Source: JADGHE01 sp035716025 (lineage in GTDB: Bacteria; Pseudomonadota; Alphaproteobacteria; Rhizobiales; Xanthobacteraceae). From it: a stretch of 45,652 nucleotides of DNA. A program made the position numbers and the translations under genes. Shown here one piece after another: positions 9,822 through 19,166 of this stretch. Location of the stretch: assembly GCA_035716025.1 (NCBI GenBank), contig DASTKH010000049.1, forward strand, positions 1-45,652, written 5' to 3'. Numbering within the stretch: position 1 is the stretch's first letter; each line of letters starts with the position of its first letter. The notes below the pieces were generated by a model, which was given only the letters and a program-made list of their open reading frames with translations, was not told the DNA's origin and searched no databases.

Positions 9822-9876
9822 TCTTCCATGAAAGCTCAAACCGCTTTCGCTCCGAACAGCAGCAGGTTCACGCGTC

Positions 9877-10539
9877 ATGCCTGAGGTCATCTTTTCCGGG
9901 CCGGCGGGGCGCCTCGAGGGCCGTTACCATCCCGCCAAGCAGAAAAACAGCCCCCTTGCGATCATTCTGCATCCGCACCCCCAGTTCGGGGGGACGATGA
10001 ACCATCAGATCGTGTACCAGCTCTACTACGCGTTTGTGCACCGCAACTTTTCCGTCCTGCGGTTCAACTTTCGCGGCGTTGGCCGGAGCCAAGGGTCGTT
10101 CGATCACGGACAGGGCGAGCTTTCGGATGCGGCGGCCGCGCTCGATTGGGCGCAGTCCATCAACTCGGAGGCGCGCGGCTGCTGGATTGCCGGCTTCTCC
10201 TTCGGTGCCTGGATCGGCATGCAGCTCCTGATGCGCCGGCCGGAGATCGAGGGGTTCGTCTCGGTGGCCCCGCCGGCCAATCTCTACGACTTCTCGTTCC
10301 TTGCGCCTTGTCCCTCCTCGGGATTGATCGTGCACGGCGACAAGGACGCGGTGGTGCCCGCCAAGGACGTCATCAACCTCGTCGAGAAACTGAAGACGCA
10401 GAAGGGAATCGTCATCGAGCACAAGGTGATTCCCGGCGCCAACCACTTCTTCGATTCAAAGATCGAGCCGCTGATGCAGGCCTGCACCAGCTATCTCGAC
10501 CGGCGCCTCTCGACGAACCGCAAGAGCGGCGCGGCCTGA
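9877..10539 (+). CDS. Alpha/beta hydrolase (COG2945-like)
   Basis: Soluble alpha/beta-hydrolase of 220 residues; substrate unknown. Near the N-terminus is the LHPHPQFGGTMNH motif typical of this small-hydrolase family, which forms the oxyanion-hole side. The nucleophile elbow is GFSFGA (serine near residue 109), the acid is probably the Asp in HGDKDAVVP, and the catalytic His is in GANHFF. There is no signal peptide. The gene diverges from the suf operon and shares the 224-base intergenic region with the Irr box, so it might also respond to iron, though the box lies less favourably for it. It is commonly adjacent to suf genes in related genomes, as far as I recall, without a proven functional link. 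Confidence 0.88.
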   Translation: MPEVIFSGPAGRLEGRYHPAKQKNSPLAIILHPHPQFGGTMNHQIVYQLYYAFVHRNFSVLRFNFRGVGRSQGSFDHGQGELSDAAAALDWAQSINSEARGCWIAGFSFGAWIGMQLLMRRPEIEGFVSVAPPANLYDFSFLAPCPSSGLIVHGDKDAVVPAKDVINLVEKLKTQKGIVIEHKVIPGANHFFDSKIEPLMQACTSYLDRRLSTNRKSGAA

Positions 10540-10555
10540 ACCGCCGCCCGCTCCC

Positions 10556-11686
10556 TCATAGGATTTCGCCGCGGCGGCCGTCCGGTCGGCGTGCGAGGCG
10601 GCCTCCCGGCAGGGGCGAAGGCGCGCCCGTCGTCCCCGGATAGGTGATCGGCTTGCCGTCGAGGGAACGCACGGCCAGGAACGCGAACGCCTGCGCTTCG
10701 AGCGCATCGACAGACCATCCCACCGCGGCCGCCGTCTCGACACTCGCCGGCGCCAGCCTGTCGGCGAGCATGCGCATGAGCGTGGGGTTGCGCGCGCCGC
10801 CCCCGGCGACGATCCAGGCCTTGGGCGGCGTGGGCAGATGATCGAGGATGCGCGCTGCCGCCGCGGCGGTGAGCGCCGCGAGCGTAGCGGCGCCATCGGC
10901 CGTCGCGAAATGCCCTGTTTCGACGCGGAACTCGTTGCGGTCGAGCGATTTCGGGCATTTCCGCGAGAAGAATTCGTGGTTCAGGACCGCGTGCACGAAG
11001 GCCTCGTCGACGCGCCCCTTGCTGCTCACCGTTCCGTCGGGGTCGCAGGCAATGCCGGTGCGCGCCAGCATGAAATCGTCGATCAGCGCATTGCCGGGCC
11101 CGGTGTCGCAGGCGACCGGTTCAGCCGTCCCGTCGACCACGGTGACGTTGGCCACGCCGCCGATATTGAGGATTGCAAGCGGGCGCGGCCGGGCGAGATC
11201 TCGCGCCAAGGCGCAGTGGAAGACCGGGACGAGAGGCGCGCCCTGCCCGCCCGCGGCCAGGTCGGCCGCGCGAAAATCGTAGACCACGTCAATCCCAAGC
11301 CGGGCGGCGAGCGCCGCACCGTCGCCGAGCTGCACCGTCAGCCGGCGCGCCGGGCGATGCAGCACGGTTTGGCCGTGGAAGCCGACGACGTCGATCTCCT
11401 CGAGCGTTATGCCGTTGTCGCGCGCAAATTGCTCGACGGCGTCGGCATGCGCTTCGGTGACGAGCCGCTCTGCCTCGCCCAGCACGCCGGGGCGCGCGTC
11501 GCGATCGGTCAGCGCAACCGCCTCCGCAAGCGCGCGCCGCAACAGCTTGCGTTCCTCTTCGCGGTAGGGCCGGTAGCCGGTGGGGCCGAATGCGGAAATG
11601 GCTTCGCCGTCGGTCTCGATGAGCGCGACGTCCACCCCGTCGAGCGAGGTCCCGCTCATCAAGCCGATCGCCCGCCGCATCCCCAT
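10556..11686 (-). CDS. anmK: Anhydro-N-acetylmuramic acid kinase
   Basis: Phosphorylates 1,6-anhydro-MurNAc to MurNAc-6-phosphate with ring opening, in peptidoglycan recycling. The 376-residue product opens with the ATP-binding IGLMSGTSLDGVDVAL, followed by GFHGQTVLHRP, the DFRAADLAAGGQGAPLVP segment and NIGGVANVT, all diagnostic of AnmK. ATGs at 11686 and 11680 are both possible starts. The gene ends about 17 bases from the end of the convergent hydrolase gene and is divergent from tyrS with a 94-base gap. The last 20 residues are Arg/Gly/Pro-rich and outside the family core. Confidence 0.93.
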   Translation of the reverse strand: MGMRRAIGLMSGTSLDGVDVALIETDGEAISAFGPTGYRPYREEERKLLRRALAEAVALTDRDARPGVLGEAERLVTEAHADAVEQFARDNGITLEEIDVVGFHGQTVLHRPARRLTVQLGDGAALAARLGIDVVYDFRAADLAAGGQGAPLVPVFHCALARDLARPRPLAILNIGGVANVTVVDGTAEPVACDTGPGNALIDDFMLARTGIACDPDGTVSSKGRVDEAFVHAVLNHEFFSRKCPKSLDRNEFRVETGHFATADGAATLAALTAAAAARILDHLPTPPKAWIVAGGGARNPTLMRMLADRLAPASVETAAAVGWSVDALEAQAFAFLAVRSLDGKPITYPGTTGAPSPLPGGRLARRPDGRRGEIL

Positions 11687-11780
11687 GCCCCCCGGACTCC
11701 CTTGAATCGGGACGGTGACCTGTTACACCACCCGCGCGAATGCCGCGAGGGTCGGCGAAAGCGGTAAAGAATGATCCATC

Positions 11781-13034
11781 ATGGGCGCCTTCAAATCAGA
11801 ATTCCTTCAGGTGCTCGCGAGCCGCGGGTTCATCCATCAGGTCTCCGAGCCCGCGGCGCTTGATCGGCTGGCCGCGGCCGGAGCGATTACGGCGTATATC
11901 GGCTTCGACTGCACGGCCCCTTCCCTGCATGTCGGCTCGCTCGTGCAGATCATGATGCTGCGCTGGCTGCAGAAGACCGGTCACCGGCCGATCGCCCTGA
12001 TGGGGGGCGGGACCACGCGCGTGGGCGATCCCTCGGGCAAGGACGAGAGCCGCCGCCTGCTCGACGACGAGGCGATCGCGCAGAATCTGCGCGGCATCCG
12101 GGCCGTGTTCGAGAAGTTCCTGACCTTCGAGAGCGATGGCGGAACGGCCATCATGGCCAACAATGCCGACTGGCTGAACAAGCTGAACTATGTCGACTTC
12201 CTGCGCGATGTCGGCCGCCATTTCTCGGTCAACCGCATGCTCACCTTCGATTCGGTGAAGCTACGGCTCGAACGCCAGCAGGAACTGTCGTTCCTCGAAT
12301 TCAATTACATGGTGCTGCAGGCCTACGACTTCGTGGAGCTTTACAGGCGCTACGGATGCGTGCTGCAGATGGGCGGCTCGGACCAGTGGGGAAACATCGT
12401 CAGCGGCATCGATCTCGGACGGCGCATGGCCAATGCGCAACTCTTCGCGTTGACGACGCCGCTGATCACGACCGCCTCGGGCGCGAAAATGGGCAAGACC
12501 GCCGCCGGCGCCGTCTGGCTCAATGCCGACATGGTGAGCCCCTACGCGTACTGGCAGTTCTGGCGCAACACCGACGACGGCGACGTCGCGCGATTCCTGA
12601 AACTGTTCACAGAACTGCCGCTCGAGGAAATCGGTCGGCTTGCGCAGCTGCGCGACAAAGAGGCGAACGAAGCCAAGAAGATCCTCGCCAACGAGGCGAC
12701 CGCCCTGCTGCACGGCCGGGCCGCCGCGGAGGCGGCGGCCGAGGCCGCGCGCCGCACCTTCGAAGACGGCGGCGCGTCCCTGGAGCTGCCGAGCATCTCC
12801 GTGCCGCGCGCCGACCTCAGGGCGGGCGTCGGTGTGCAGACGGCGTTCGTGAAGGCCGGCCTTGCCTCCTCGAACAGCGAGGTCCGGCGGGCGATCGCGA
12901 ACAATTCGATCCAGGTGAATGACGTGCGAATCAGCGACGACCGGCGCGTTCTCACCGAAGCGGACCTCACGCCGGAAGGCTTCATCAAGCTGTCATTCGG
13001 CAAGAAGCAGCACGTGCTCCTGAAGGCGGTCTGA
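11781..13034 (+). CDS. tyrS: Tyrosyl-tRNA synthetase
   Basis: Charges tRNA-Tyr in the cytosol. The 417-residue protein has the class I signatures: HVGS (residues 50-53) for HIGH, KMGKT near residues 236-240 for KMSKS, and the tyrosine pocket region GFDCTAPSLH and QAYDF. The C-terminal S4-type RNA-binding domain (from about residue 345, with SNSEVRRAIANNSIQVND) is present, so the gene is full length. It is divergent from anmK and convergent with the AsmA-like gene; only 30 bases separate the two stops. Confidence 0.97.
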   Translation: MGAFKSEFLQVLASRGFIHQVSEPAALDRLAAAGAITAYIGFDCTAPSLHVGSLVQIMMLRWLQKTGHRPIALMGGGTTRVGDPSGKDESRRLLDDEAIAQNLRGIRAVFEKFLTFESDGGTAIMANNADWLNKLNYVDFLRDVGRHFSVNRMLTFDSVKLRLERQQELSFLEFNYMVLQAYDFVELYRRYGCVLQMGGSDQWGNIVSGIDLGRRMANAQLFALTTPLITTASGAKMGKTAAGAVWLNADMVSPYAYWQFWRNTDDGDVARFLKLFTELPLEEIGRLAQLRDKEANEAKKILANEATALLHGRAAAEAAAEAARRTFEDGGASLELPSISVPRADLRAGVGVQTAFVKAGLASSNSEVRRAIANNSIQVNDVRISDDRRVLTEADLTPEGFIKLSFGKKQHVLLKAV

Positions 13035-13064
13035 GGCGCCTCGCGCGCCGCAGCAGGAGCGGTG

Positions 13065-16000
13065 TCAGCGGGTCGGCTCTCCGGCTCGGGCGCCGCGATC
13101 GTCGTTGCCGCGGAACTCGAAGAGCTTGCGCAAAAAGCCCGGCGCGATGGCCGACATCGGATTGACCCGCAGGACGGGCGCGCGCGGCGTTCCCACCACC
13201 TGATAGGTGATGCCGAGCAGCCCCTCGTTCGCGCCGCCGCCGAGAAACATGCCGACGATGGGCAGCCGGCTGAACATGTTGTTCAGCCCGTAGGCCGGCA
13301 CGAAGGTTCCCTTCAGGCGCACTTCATCGCGTGCGAAATCGAGCGTGCCGTCGACCGTTGCGCCGATCGAAGGTCCCCACACCACGCCGTCGCGGATGGA
13401 AAAGCGCCCGAGCGTGCGCGTGAACTCGACCCGCAGGCGGGAGAACGGCACGCCTCCGGCGCGCACGCCGTCCCCTCCGCGGCGCTCGTCCGTCACGCCG
13501 GAAACCACGCGATCGAGGGCCGGTTCGCCGCGGACGACGAAATCGTGAATGTTGAGCAGGCCCTCCTGAGGCGTGCTGTCCCCGTTCGGCGGCTCCATGG
13601 CGACCGACATCGTGCCGCCGAAAATGCGCGGGTAGGTGTCCGTGAAGCGAAACAGCGCGCCGGCATCCGTGGTTTCGACATAGAGCACGCGCTGGCCGCT
13701 GCCGCGGCTGCGCATCTCGCCCGCAAGGCGGGCGTTGGCGCCGAGGCCGGCTGCAAGGTTGAAGCTGCGGATATGGCCGCCGCGCCGCGACATCCTGAGC
13801 TCAAATCCGCGCAGGGCTTCCCCGTGATGGCCGGTGATGGCGCCGAGCTTGATATCGACATCCATGTCACGCGAGCGGTCGCCGCCGGTCTCGGGCTTTT
13901 GGCCCGCCATGGCCGATTTCACGAGGCCCCGGCCATCATAAATGTCTCCACGCAAGGTGAGCTTGAGAACACCGTCGTTCGTTCGGTCGACCTTCAGCGA
14001 TGCCCGGTCGCCGTCTGACACGCCGAAGGTCGGCAGGTTCGCCTGTTGGAGATCGCCGTCTTCGGCTAGCGTGACCGAGCCCTTCACGTTGGCGCCCGAG
14101 CCTTCCAGCGCAAACTCTTCAAGCTTGATGTTCTGGCCGCGATCGACCAGCACGAACGAGACCTTGGCCGGCCGGCCCGGCGCCTTGTTCCAGCCGGGGA
14201 GAACTTCCGACACCCGCGCCTGGGTCAAGTCCGCTTCGACCGCAAGCCGTGCCTCCCGCTCGGCGATCTTCATCCGCCCGTTCATTTTGACGGCGACGGG
14301 CCCCGTTAGTTGACCCGGCAGATCGAGACCGAGACGCGTCCGCCCGGCCTCGTCCAGCGTGGCCTGCACGCGCAGTTCGGCATCCGGCTCACCGTGCGCC
14401 TTCCGGTACTCGATCGACGCCGGCGTGCCCGCCACGCGCAGATCGCCCTTGATGTGGAGCGCGTCCCGCGACGCGCTGATGTGCAGATTACCCGCTTCCG
14501 CCTTGTATCCCCGTACGAAGCGATCCGCGCCGAAGCCTGAAAGGTCGGCCTCGACCTCGTAGACCACGGAGTCCTTGGGAAGCTCCTTGGCGAGCGGCAT
14601 GGCAAGGGAAAGGGCAGCGGTGACACTGCCGTGACTTGTGCTCGCATCGAACGGGAGCGACACGACCCCGCGCACCGGCTCCATGCCGAGAAGCTCCGCC
14701 GCGTTCTCGACCGTCCCGGCAAACTCTGCATAAGCCTGTCCGACCGGCTGGCGTTGACTGATATCGGCCACCTCGAAGCGGCTGCGCTGAACCGCCACCT
14801 TGCCTCCCGAAGGGAGCTCGATGCGGCCGCCCCCGACGGTGACCTTGGCGGTTCGTCCCGCCACACGCGCGACGATATCGACGTCCTTGACGGTCGGCAG
14901 TCCATCGACCGGCCGCACGGCCGCGTTGCGCACCTGTACCTCGATCGAGAGTCCGTCCTCCGGCAAGGGCGGCCCGGCCGGCAGGATCGCCGCAACCGGC
15001 ATCCTCGCGGCAACTTCGACGCGCTGGACGACGCCGGAATGGAAGTGCTGCTCGACCCATTGCCGCAGAACCGGTGACACCACGGCGGGCCACAAGCGCT
15101 TGAAGGCGGACGCCGGCATCGGAGTGGCCGCAAGCCCGACTGCAAGGCGCGGCTCGCCGCCCTCGAAATCGATCCCGCCAGACAGCGCAACACCCGTCAC
15201 GGCGCCCCGTAACTCGGCCTGTGCCAACTCGAAGCGGCGCCTGTCCGGATCGTAGGTTGCCTGCAGGTTTATCTGGTCGAGCACGAGCGGTGTGCTTTTC
15301 GGCTCGCCGGAAGGACCGAGCACCAGCATGCCTTTCGTAACGGCGAATGACCACACGCCCGGGTCGGCCGGCGGCTTCACCTGCGCCATCAGGGCCACGC
15401 GGTTCGCGCCCGAATGAATGTCGATCGGCACGTTCAGGATACGGCTCTCGGAATCCCAGTGCAGCTCTACCTGGGCTTCGTCGATCAGTATCCGCGCGGC
15501 TTCGTCCTGCGCATCGCCGAGATGACCCGCACCCGCGAGGACGCGGCCCCGCAGTGCTGCGAGCGCACCGTCGGGCGCGAAATCCGCGCGGAAGATGCCG
15601 GAAAGCGGCATGTCCGCCTGGAGCGCGCCGCCGTCCAGTCGCAGTGCCAGCAAAATGTCCTTCGGGGAAATGTCGCGGACCACGGCCTCGACGGCGCGGC
15701 CTTGATCGCTGCGCGTCGTCACCGTGGCGTTCAGCGACCACGGCCCGTCCGTTCCCATGGAAGTCACCGCAAGCGCCGCGCCCCCTTGCGGCAAGCGGGT
15801 GAGACTGAGATCGATATTGCCGAAGCTGAGTTCGCGACCCGTCCGGCGATCGTCGATCGTGATCGAACCGTTCTTCAGTCCGATCTCGGCAAGATCGCGT
15901 CCGTCGAAGCCCTTCGTATCGAGCGTGCGCAGCCAGGTCACCAGCGTCGCAAAAAGCGTGGGGTCGGCCGATCCCGTAGCTTGTCCGCTCCCTGCCGCAC

Positions 16001-16610
16001 CCTGCGGCGACGGTGCGGCAAGCCCGTCCGGCGCACTCTGTGATCGGTTCTCGGCCGCCCCCGCTGGCGGAGAGGAGCCGGCAAAAACCGTCACGGAGCC
16101 GTCGCGCTCGATCCGCAGCGCCATGTGCGCGCCGATGAGGTTCAGGCGCTCTGCGCGCATGTGGCCGGAGAGCAGGCCGGATGCCGAAAGGCCGACCTCT
16201 GCCCGCGGCGCGCTTGCGACCACCGTGCCGGCGCGGTCGCGCAGGACGATGTCGCGCAGGCGCAGCGCGGTCTCGCCGTCCTCGTCGCGCTCGAGGACCG
16301 TACCGCCGACCTCGATCTTGTAGCGGCCGCCGAACCGCTCTTCGAGCGCCGAGATCATCCACGGCGTGACCAGATCCAGGGAAAGCGGGCCGCTTGCGAG
16401 CCGCCACCAGACCGCGCCTCCCGCAATACCGACGGCGAGCAACCCGACCGCCGAGATGAGCGCGATCCGCCGTCCGCGCGCGGACAGGCGCAATCCTTCG
16501 CGCCGCGGCCGCACCCCAAAGGAGGCCGCCAGCGCCCACGCATCCAGCTTGGCGCGCGAGATCGCGCGCCTCAGCACGGAAAGAGCGCTCGCCACAGACA
16601 ACTCTGCCAT
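13065..16610 (-). CDS. Large AsmA/YhdP-like envelope protein (DUF3971, AsmA C-terminal region)
   Basis: Predicted inner-membrane-anchored protein with a very long periplasmic part, of the AsmA/YhdP/TamB superfamily now linked to phospholipid transport between membranes. From the ATG at 16610 it has 1181 residues; a GTG ten codons upstream (16640) is an alternative start. One transmembrane helix lies around residues 47-69 (RIALISAVGLLAVGIAGG). The rest is a repetitive beta-rich architecture with many short amphipathic strands, and the last third has the conserved AsmA-like C-terminal segment (GTLDFARDEVRLKGTF, IVGMFLGGGANEGLLGITY, VNPMSAIAPGFLRKLF). The family call is by fold-level similarity and gene length. 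The upstream neighbour on the other strand is a peroxiredoxin. Confidence 0.85.
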   Translation of the reverse strand: MAELSVASALSVLRRAISRAKLDAWALAASFGVRPRREGLRLSARGRRIALISAVGLLAVGIAGGAVWWRLASGPLSLDLVTPWMISALEERFGGRYKIEVGGTVLERDEDGETALRLRDIVLRDRAGTVVASAPRAEVGLSASGLLSGHMRAERLNLIGAHMALRIERDGSVTVFAGSSPPAGAAENRSQSAPDGLAAPSPQGAAGSGQATGSADPTLFATLVTWLRTLDTKGFDGRDLAEIGLKNGSITIDDRRTGRELSFGNIDLSLTRLPQGGAALAVTSMGTDGPWSLNATVTTRSDQGRAVEAVVRDISPKDILLALRLDGGALQADMPLSGIFRADFAPDGALAALRGRVLAGAGHLGDAQDEAARILIDEAQVELHWDSESRILNVPIDIHSGANRVALMAQVKPPADPGVWSFAVTKGMLVLGPSGEPKSTPLVLDQINLQATYDPDRRRFELAQAELRGAVTGVALSGGIDFEGGEPRLAVGLAATPMPASAFKRLWPAVVSPVLRQWVEQHFHSGVVQRVEVAARMPVAAILPAGPPLPEDGLSIEVQVRNAAVRPVDGLPTVKDVDIVARVAGRTAKVTVGGGRIELPSGGKVAVQRSRFEVADISQRQPVGQAYAEFAGTVENAAELLGMEPVRGVVSLPFDASTSHGSVTAALSLAMPLAKELPKDSVVYEVEADLSGFGADRFVRGYKAEAGNLHISASRDALHIKGDLRVAGTPASIEYRKAHGEPDAELRVQATLDEAGRTRLGLDLPGQLTGPVAVKMNGRMKIAEREARLAVEADLTQARVSEVLPGWNKAPGRPAKVSFVLVDRGQNIKLEEFALEGSGANVKGSVTLAEDGDLQQANLPTFGVSDGDRASLKVDRTNDGVLKLTLRGDIYDGRGLVKSAMAGQKPETGGDRSRDMDVDIKLGAITGHHGEALRGFELRMSRRGGHIRSFNLAAGLGANARLAGEMRSRGSGQRVLYVETTDAGALFRFTDTYPRIFGGTMSVAMEPPNGDSTPQEGLLNIHDFVVRGEPALDRVVSGVTDERRGGDGVRAGGVPFSRLRVEFTRTLGRFSIRDGVVWGPSIGATVDGTLDFARDEVRLKGTFVPAYGLNNMFSRLPIVGMFLGGGANEGLLGITYQVVGTPRAPVLRVNPMSAIAPGFLRKLFEFRGNDDRGARAGEPTR

Positions 16611-16758
16611 GCCCTGTCGGGCCGTCCCCCAGCGTGCCACACAAACGCGTTCTTAATTCACGACGCCCGCTGCGCAACGGGCGTAGTATTCCCTCGGCCG
16701 ATGCCGTGCCCCACTGAGCTATCACTAAGGCCTGTGGAAAGAGTCGAAAGGAAGGCAC

Positions 16759-17241
16759 ATGGACGTCCAACCGGCCGTCGGCGCACCGGCGCCCGACTTC
16801 CTCCTGCGGCGCGACGACGGCGGCGATGTCTCTCTTCGCGACTTCGCAGGCCGGACTTTGGTCCTGTATTTCTATCCCAAGGCCGACACGCCAGGCTGCA
16901 CGATCGAGGCACAGGCCTTCTCCCATCTCCGGGCCGATTTCGAGAAGGCCGGCGCGACCGTGCTCGGCGTATCCGCCGATCCCGTGCCCGCCCTCAGTCG
17001 CTTCAAGCGCAAGCACGGCCTCTCGCTCGCGCTCGCTTCCGACGAATCGCACGCGCTGCTGTCCGCCTACGGCGTCTGGGTTGAAAAATCCATGTTCGGC
17101 CGACGCTATATGGGGATCGAGCGCAGCACGTTTCTTATCGATCCGCAGGGACGCATCGCGCGCATTTGGCGAAAAGTCCGCGTCGAGGGCCACGCGGCGG
17201 AAGTGCTTGCGGCCGTCCGGGCTTTGCGCGGGCGCGGCTAG
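16759..17241 (+). CDS. bcp: Peroxiredoxin, Bcp/PrxQ-type, single cysteine
   Basis: Thiol peroxidase that reduces hydroperoxides. The 160-residue protein follows the AhpC/TSA fold: VGAPAPDF at the start, FYPKADTPGC with the peroxidatic Cys47, and the conserved Arg in ERSTFLIDPQGRI. Bcp/PrxQ proteins often carry a resolving cysteine five residues later (CxxxxC); here the equivalent place is alanine/glutamine (PGCTIEAQAF) and Cys47 is the only cysteine in the whole protein. It must therefore work by a 1-Cys mechanism with an external thiol. The start at 16759 has a GGAAGG ribosome binding site. Confidence 0.92.
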   Translation: MDVQPAVGAPAPDFLLRRDDGGDVSLRDFAGRTLVLYFYPKADTPGCTIEAQAFSHLRADFEKAGATVLGVSADPVPALSRFKRKHGLSLALASDESHALLSAYGVWVEKSMFGRRYMGIERSTFLIDPQGRIARIWRKVRVEGHAAEVLAAVRALRGRG

Positions 17242-17305
17242 GTCGGCGCAAGTTCGGCCCTTGCCCCGCCGCGCGTGCAGGCGGATCGCGCGCATTTGGC
17301 GAAAA
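17155..17305. repeat. 21-bp exact direct repeat, 130 bp apart
   Basis: The 21 bases at 17155-17175, inside the 3' part of the peroxiredoxin gene, occur again without mismatch at 17285-17305 in the gap before the M23 peptidase gene. Both copies contain GCGCATTTGGCGAAAA, and GCAGG occurs just upstream of each. This looks like the remnant of a local duplication. Confidence 0.85.
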
Positions 17306-17332
17306 TTAACCAAGCATTGCTGAAATCGCGCC

Positions 17333-18706
17333 GTGTCGCATTTCTGCCCGGCGGATTCGGGTGGCGCGAGCACGCATCACGTACCGATTTTGTTTGTGCA
17401 GGCGCAGATTTTGAGAAGACCCGTCCGCAGCCCCGAGCCGCATCCGCGCCACGCGCCGAAACGGCACGCCGATTACACGCTGAGACATGCCGGCCGCGAG
17501 ATCCGTATCGGGCCCGTGACCTATTGGCTCTCGGTCTCGGCGCTTATCATCATGGCGGTGTGGTCGGCCGCGACCGCGACCTATTTCGCCTTTCGGGACG
17601 ACGTGCTGACACGCCTGCTCGCGCGGCAGGCCGAGATGCAATACGCCTACGAGGATCGAATTACGGAACTGCGCGGGCAAATCGACCGGGTGACGAGCCG
17701 GCAATTGCTCGACCAGGAGCAGGTCGAGCAGCGGATCGAACAACTCGCCCAGCGGCAGAAGACGCTCGAGGCCCGCACCAGCGCCATTTCCGAACTGCCG
17801 GATGAGGTTCCGACCGGTTCGGTCCGCCCCCATCCGCGCGCGCTGCGCAAGGGCGACGCCGCCAAGGGGACGGCGAAACCTTCCCCGATCAGCGACACCG
17901 TGATCCTCGCACCTCCAACCGAACGGCACGCCCAGCTCGAATCCCGCGCACCGCAGCCGCGCGCCGCCTTTGCCGATGCGAAGCGTGAGGGGATCCCCGG
18001 CACGCTTGCGCGCATCGAGGAGTCGCTCGACCGCGTCGAGGCGCGGCAAAATGCAGTGCTGCTCGCGATGGAGGACGGCTACGAGGAAAAAGCCCGCCGC
18101 TTGCGCCGCGTGCTTGCCGATCTCGGGCTGCGCATCGGCCCGGATGCCAACGCGCGCCCCGCCGGCGGCATCGGCGGTCCCTTCGTCCCCGCCAGCATGC
18201 CGCGCGACGCCGGCGCATTCGAGCGGCAAATGCGCCGCTTGCAGGTGGCGCGCGCCGATCTCGAACGGCTCGACCGCGTGGTGCAAAGCGTGCCCCTGCG
18301 CAGGCCGTTGACCGGCGAGATCGACACCTCGTCGGGTTTCGGGGTGCGGCTCGACCCCTTCCTGCGTCGGCCGGCGATGCATACGGGGCTCGATCTGCGG
18401 GGGGAGACCGGCGAGCCGGTGCGGGCGACCGCGGCCGGGACGGTCACCTCGGCAGGCTGGAGCGGCGGCTACGGACGGATGGTCGAGATCGACCACGGCA
18501 ATGGGCTTTCAACCCGTTACGGCCACCTGTCGCAGATCCTGGTGAAGGAAGGGCAGAAGATCAAACCCGGGCAGATCGTCGGGCGCGTCGGCTCGACCGG
18601 GCGATCCACCGGCCCGCACTTGCACTACGAAACCCGTATCGGCAACGAAGCGGTGGACCCGCTAAAATTCCTTCGGGCCGGACTGCGGCTCGACGAGAAC
18701 GGCTGA
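17333..18706 (+). CDS. M23 family metallopeptidase (murein hydrolase, LytM domain)
   Basis: Membrane-anchored periplasmic peptidoglycan endopeptidase or amidase activator of the LytM type. A transmembrane segment follows a basic cytoplasmic stretch (VTYWLSVSALIIMAVWSAATATYFAF, about residues 62-87), then a coiled coil rich in Glu/Gln/Arg (about 95-150), a Pro/Ala linker and the C-terminal M23 domain. The zinc site is seen as HTGLD (HxxxD) and HLHYE (HxH), so a catalytically active enzyme is likely. The start is uncertain: GTG at 17333 and GTG at 17396 are both in frame and neither has a good ribosome binding site. It ends one base before the stop of the convergent NTF2-like gene. Confidence 0.9.
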   Translation: MSHFCPADSGGASTHHVPILFVQAQILRRPVRSPEPHPRHAPKRHADYTLRHAGREIRIGPVTYWLSVSALIIMAVWSAATATYFAFRDDVLTRLLARQAEMQYAYEDRITELRGQIDRVTSRQLLDQEQVEQRIEQLAQRQKTLEARTSAISELPDEVPTGSVRPHPRALRKGDAAKGTAKPSPISDTVILAPPTERHAQLESRAPQPRAAFADAKREGIPGTLARIEESLDRVEARQNAVLLAMEDGYEEKARRLRRVLADLGLRIGPDANARPAGGIGGPFVPASMPRDAGAFERQMRRLQVARADLERLDRVVQSVPLRRPLTGEIDTSSGFGVRLDPFLRRPAMHTGLDLRGETGEPVRATAAGTVTSAGWSGGYGRMVEIDHGNGLSTRYGHLSQILVKEGQKIKPGQIVGRVGSTGRSTGPHLHYETRIGNEAVDPLKFLRAGLRLDENG

Positions 18707-18707
18707 G

Positions 18708-19166
18708 CTAACGCGCGGGCGTTATTTGGCTTGCCCCGATCTGCCAATCGCCCTGGGCCTTCACGTAGACGATGAGCCAGCGCACATCGCCGTTGCGATC
18801 TTCCCGCCTCGCGATCCGCGACCGGCCCGTGACGACGATCGTGTGCCCTCCGAATACGCGATAGTTCAGTTCTTCGGCGGGGGCGCTCTCGATCGCCGGC
18901 TCGCCCGAAAGGAGCGCGGCGATGCGCTCCTCCTTGCCTTGCACGCGGCCTGATCCATCCACGTGGATGGAGTTGTCGGCATAGAGTGCGCGCAGGGCGC
19001 GCCCGTCCTTTCGCGCAATGGCGCGCTTGGTGAATTCACGGAACGCTTCGACCTCGTGCGCCATCGCCTGGTCTGCGTCGGCAACTCCGGGCGAATGAGC
19101 GACACCGCCGCGCACGATCGAAATCGCGAGGATCAAGGCGGCGGCAAGCTTGGCCAGGTGCGACAT
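18708..19166 (-). CDS. Secreted NTF2-like/SnoaL-type protein (DUF4440-like)
   Basis: Small exported protein of 152 residues with an NTF2-like cone fold by pattern. A signal peptide is visible at the N-terminus (MSHLAKLAAALILAIS, cleavage probably after the Ala/His near residue 24). The domain shows the usual layout of an N-terminal helix with EVEAFREFTKRAIARKDGRALRALYADN, a central loop with NSIHVDGSGRVQGKEERIAAL, and C-terminal strands ending in GDWQIGASQITPAR. Such proteins may bind small molecules, or may be isomerases; nothing here gives the ligand. The gene is tail to tail with the M23 peptidase. Confidence 0.8.
   Translation of the reverse strand: MSHLAKLAAALILAISIVRGGVAHSPGVADADQAMAHEVEAFREFTKRAIARKDGRALRALYADNSIHVDGSGRVQGKEERIAALLSGEPAIESAPAEELNYRVFGGHTIVVTGRSRIARREDRNGDVRWLIVYVKAQGDWQIGASQITPAR

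Noticed and set aside
11702..11728. Possible tyrS promoter, TTGAAT and TTACAC
   Set aside because: Spacing of only 15 bases and poor -10; not better than chance.
14488..17373. Very long antisense open frame (961 codons) over the AsmA-like gene on the same strand in another frame
   Set aside because: Arg/Gly/Ala-rich composition with no domain; it overlaps a real gene and part of the peroxiredoxin and M23 region. Typical GC-rich shadow.
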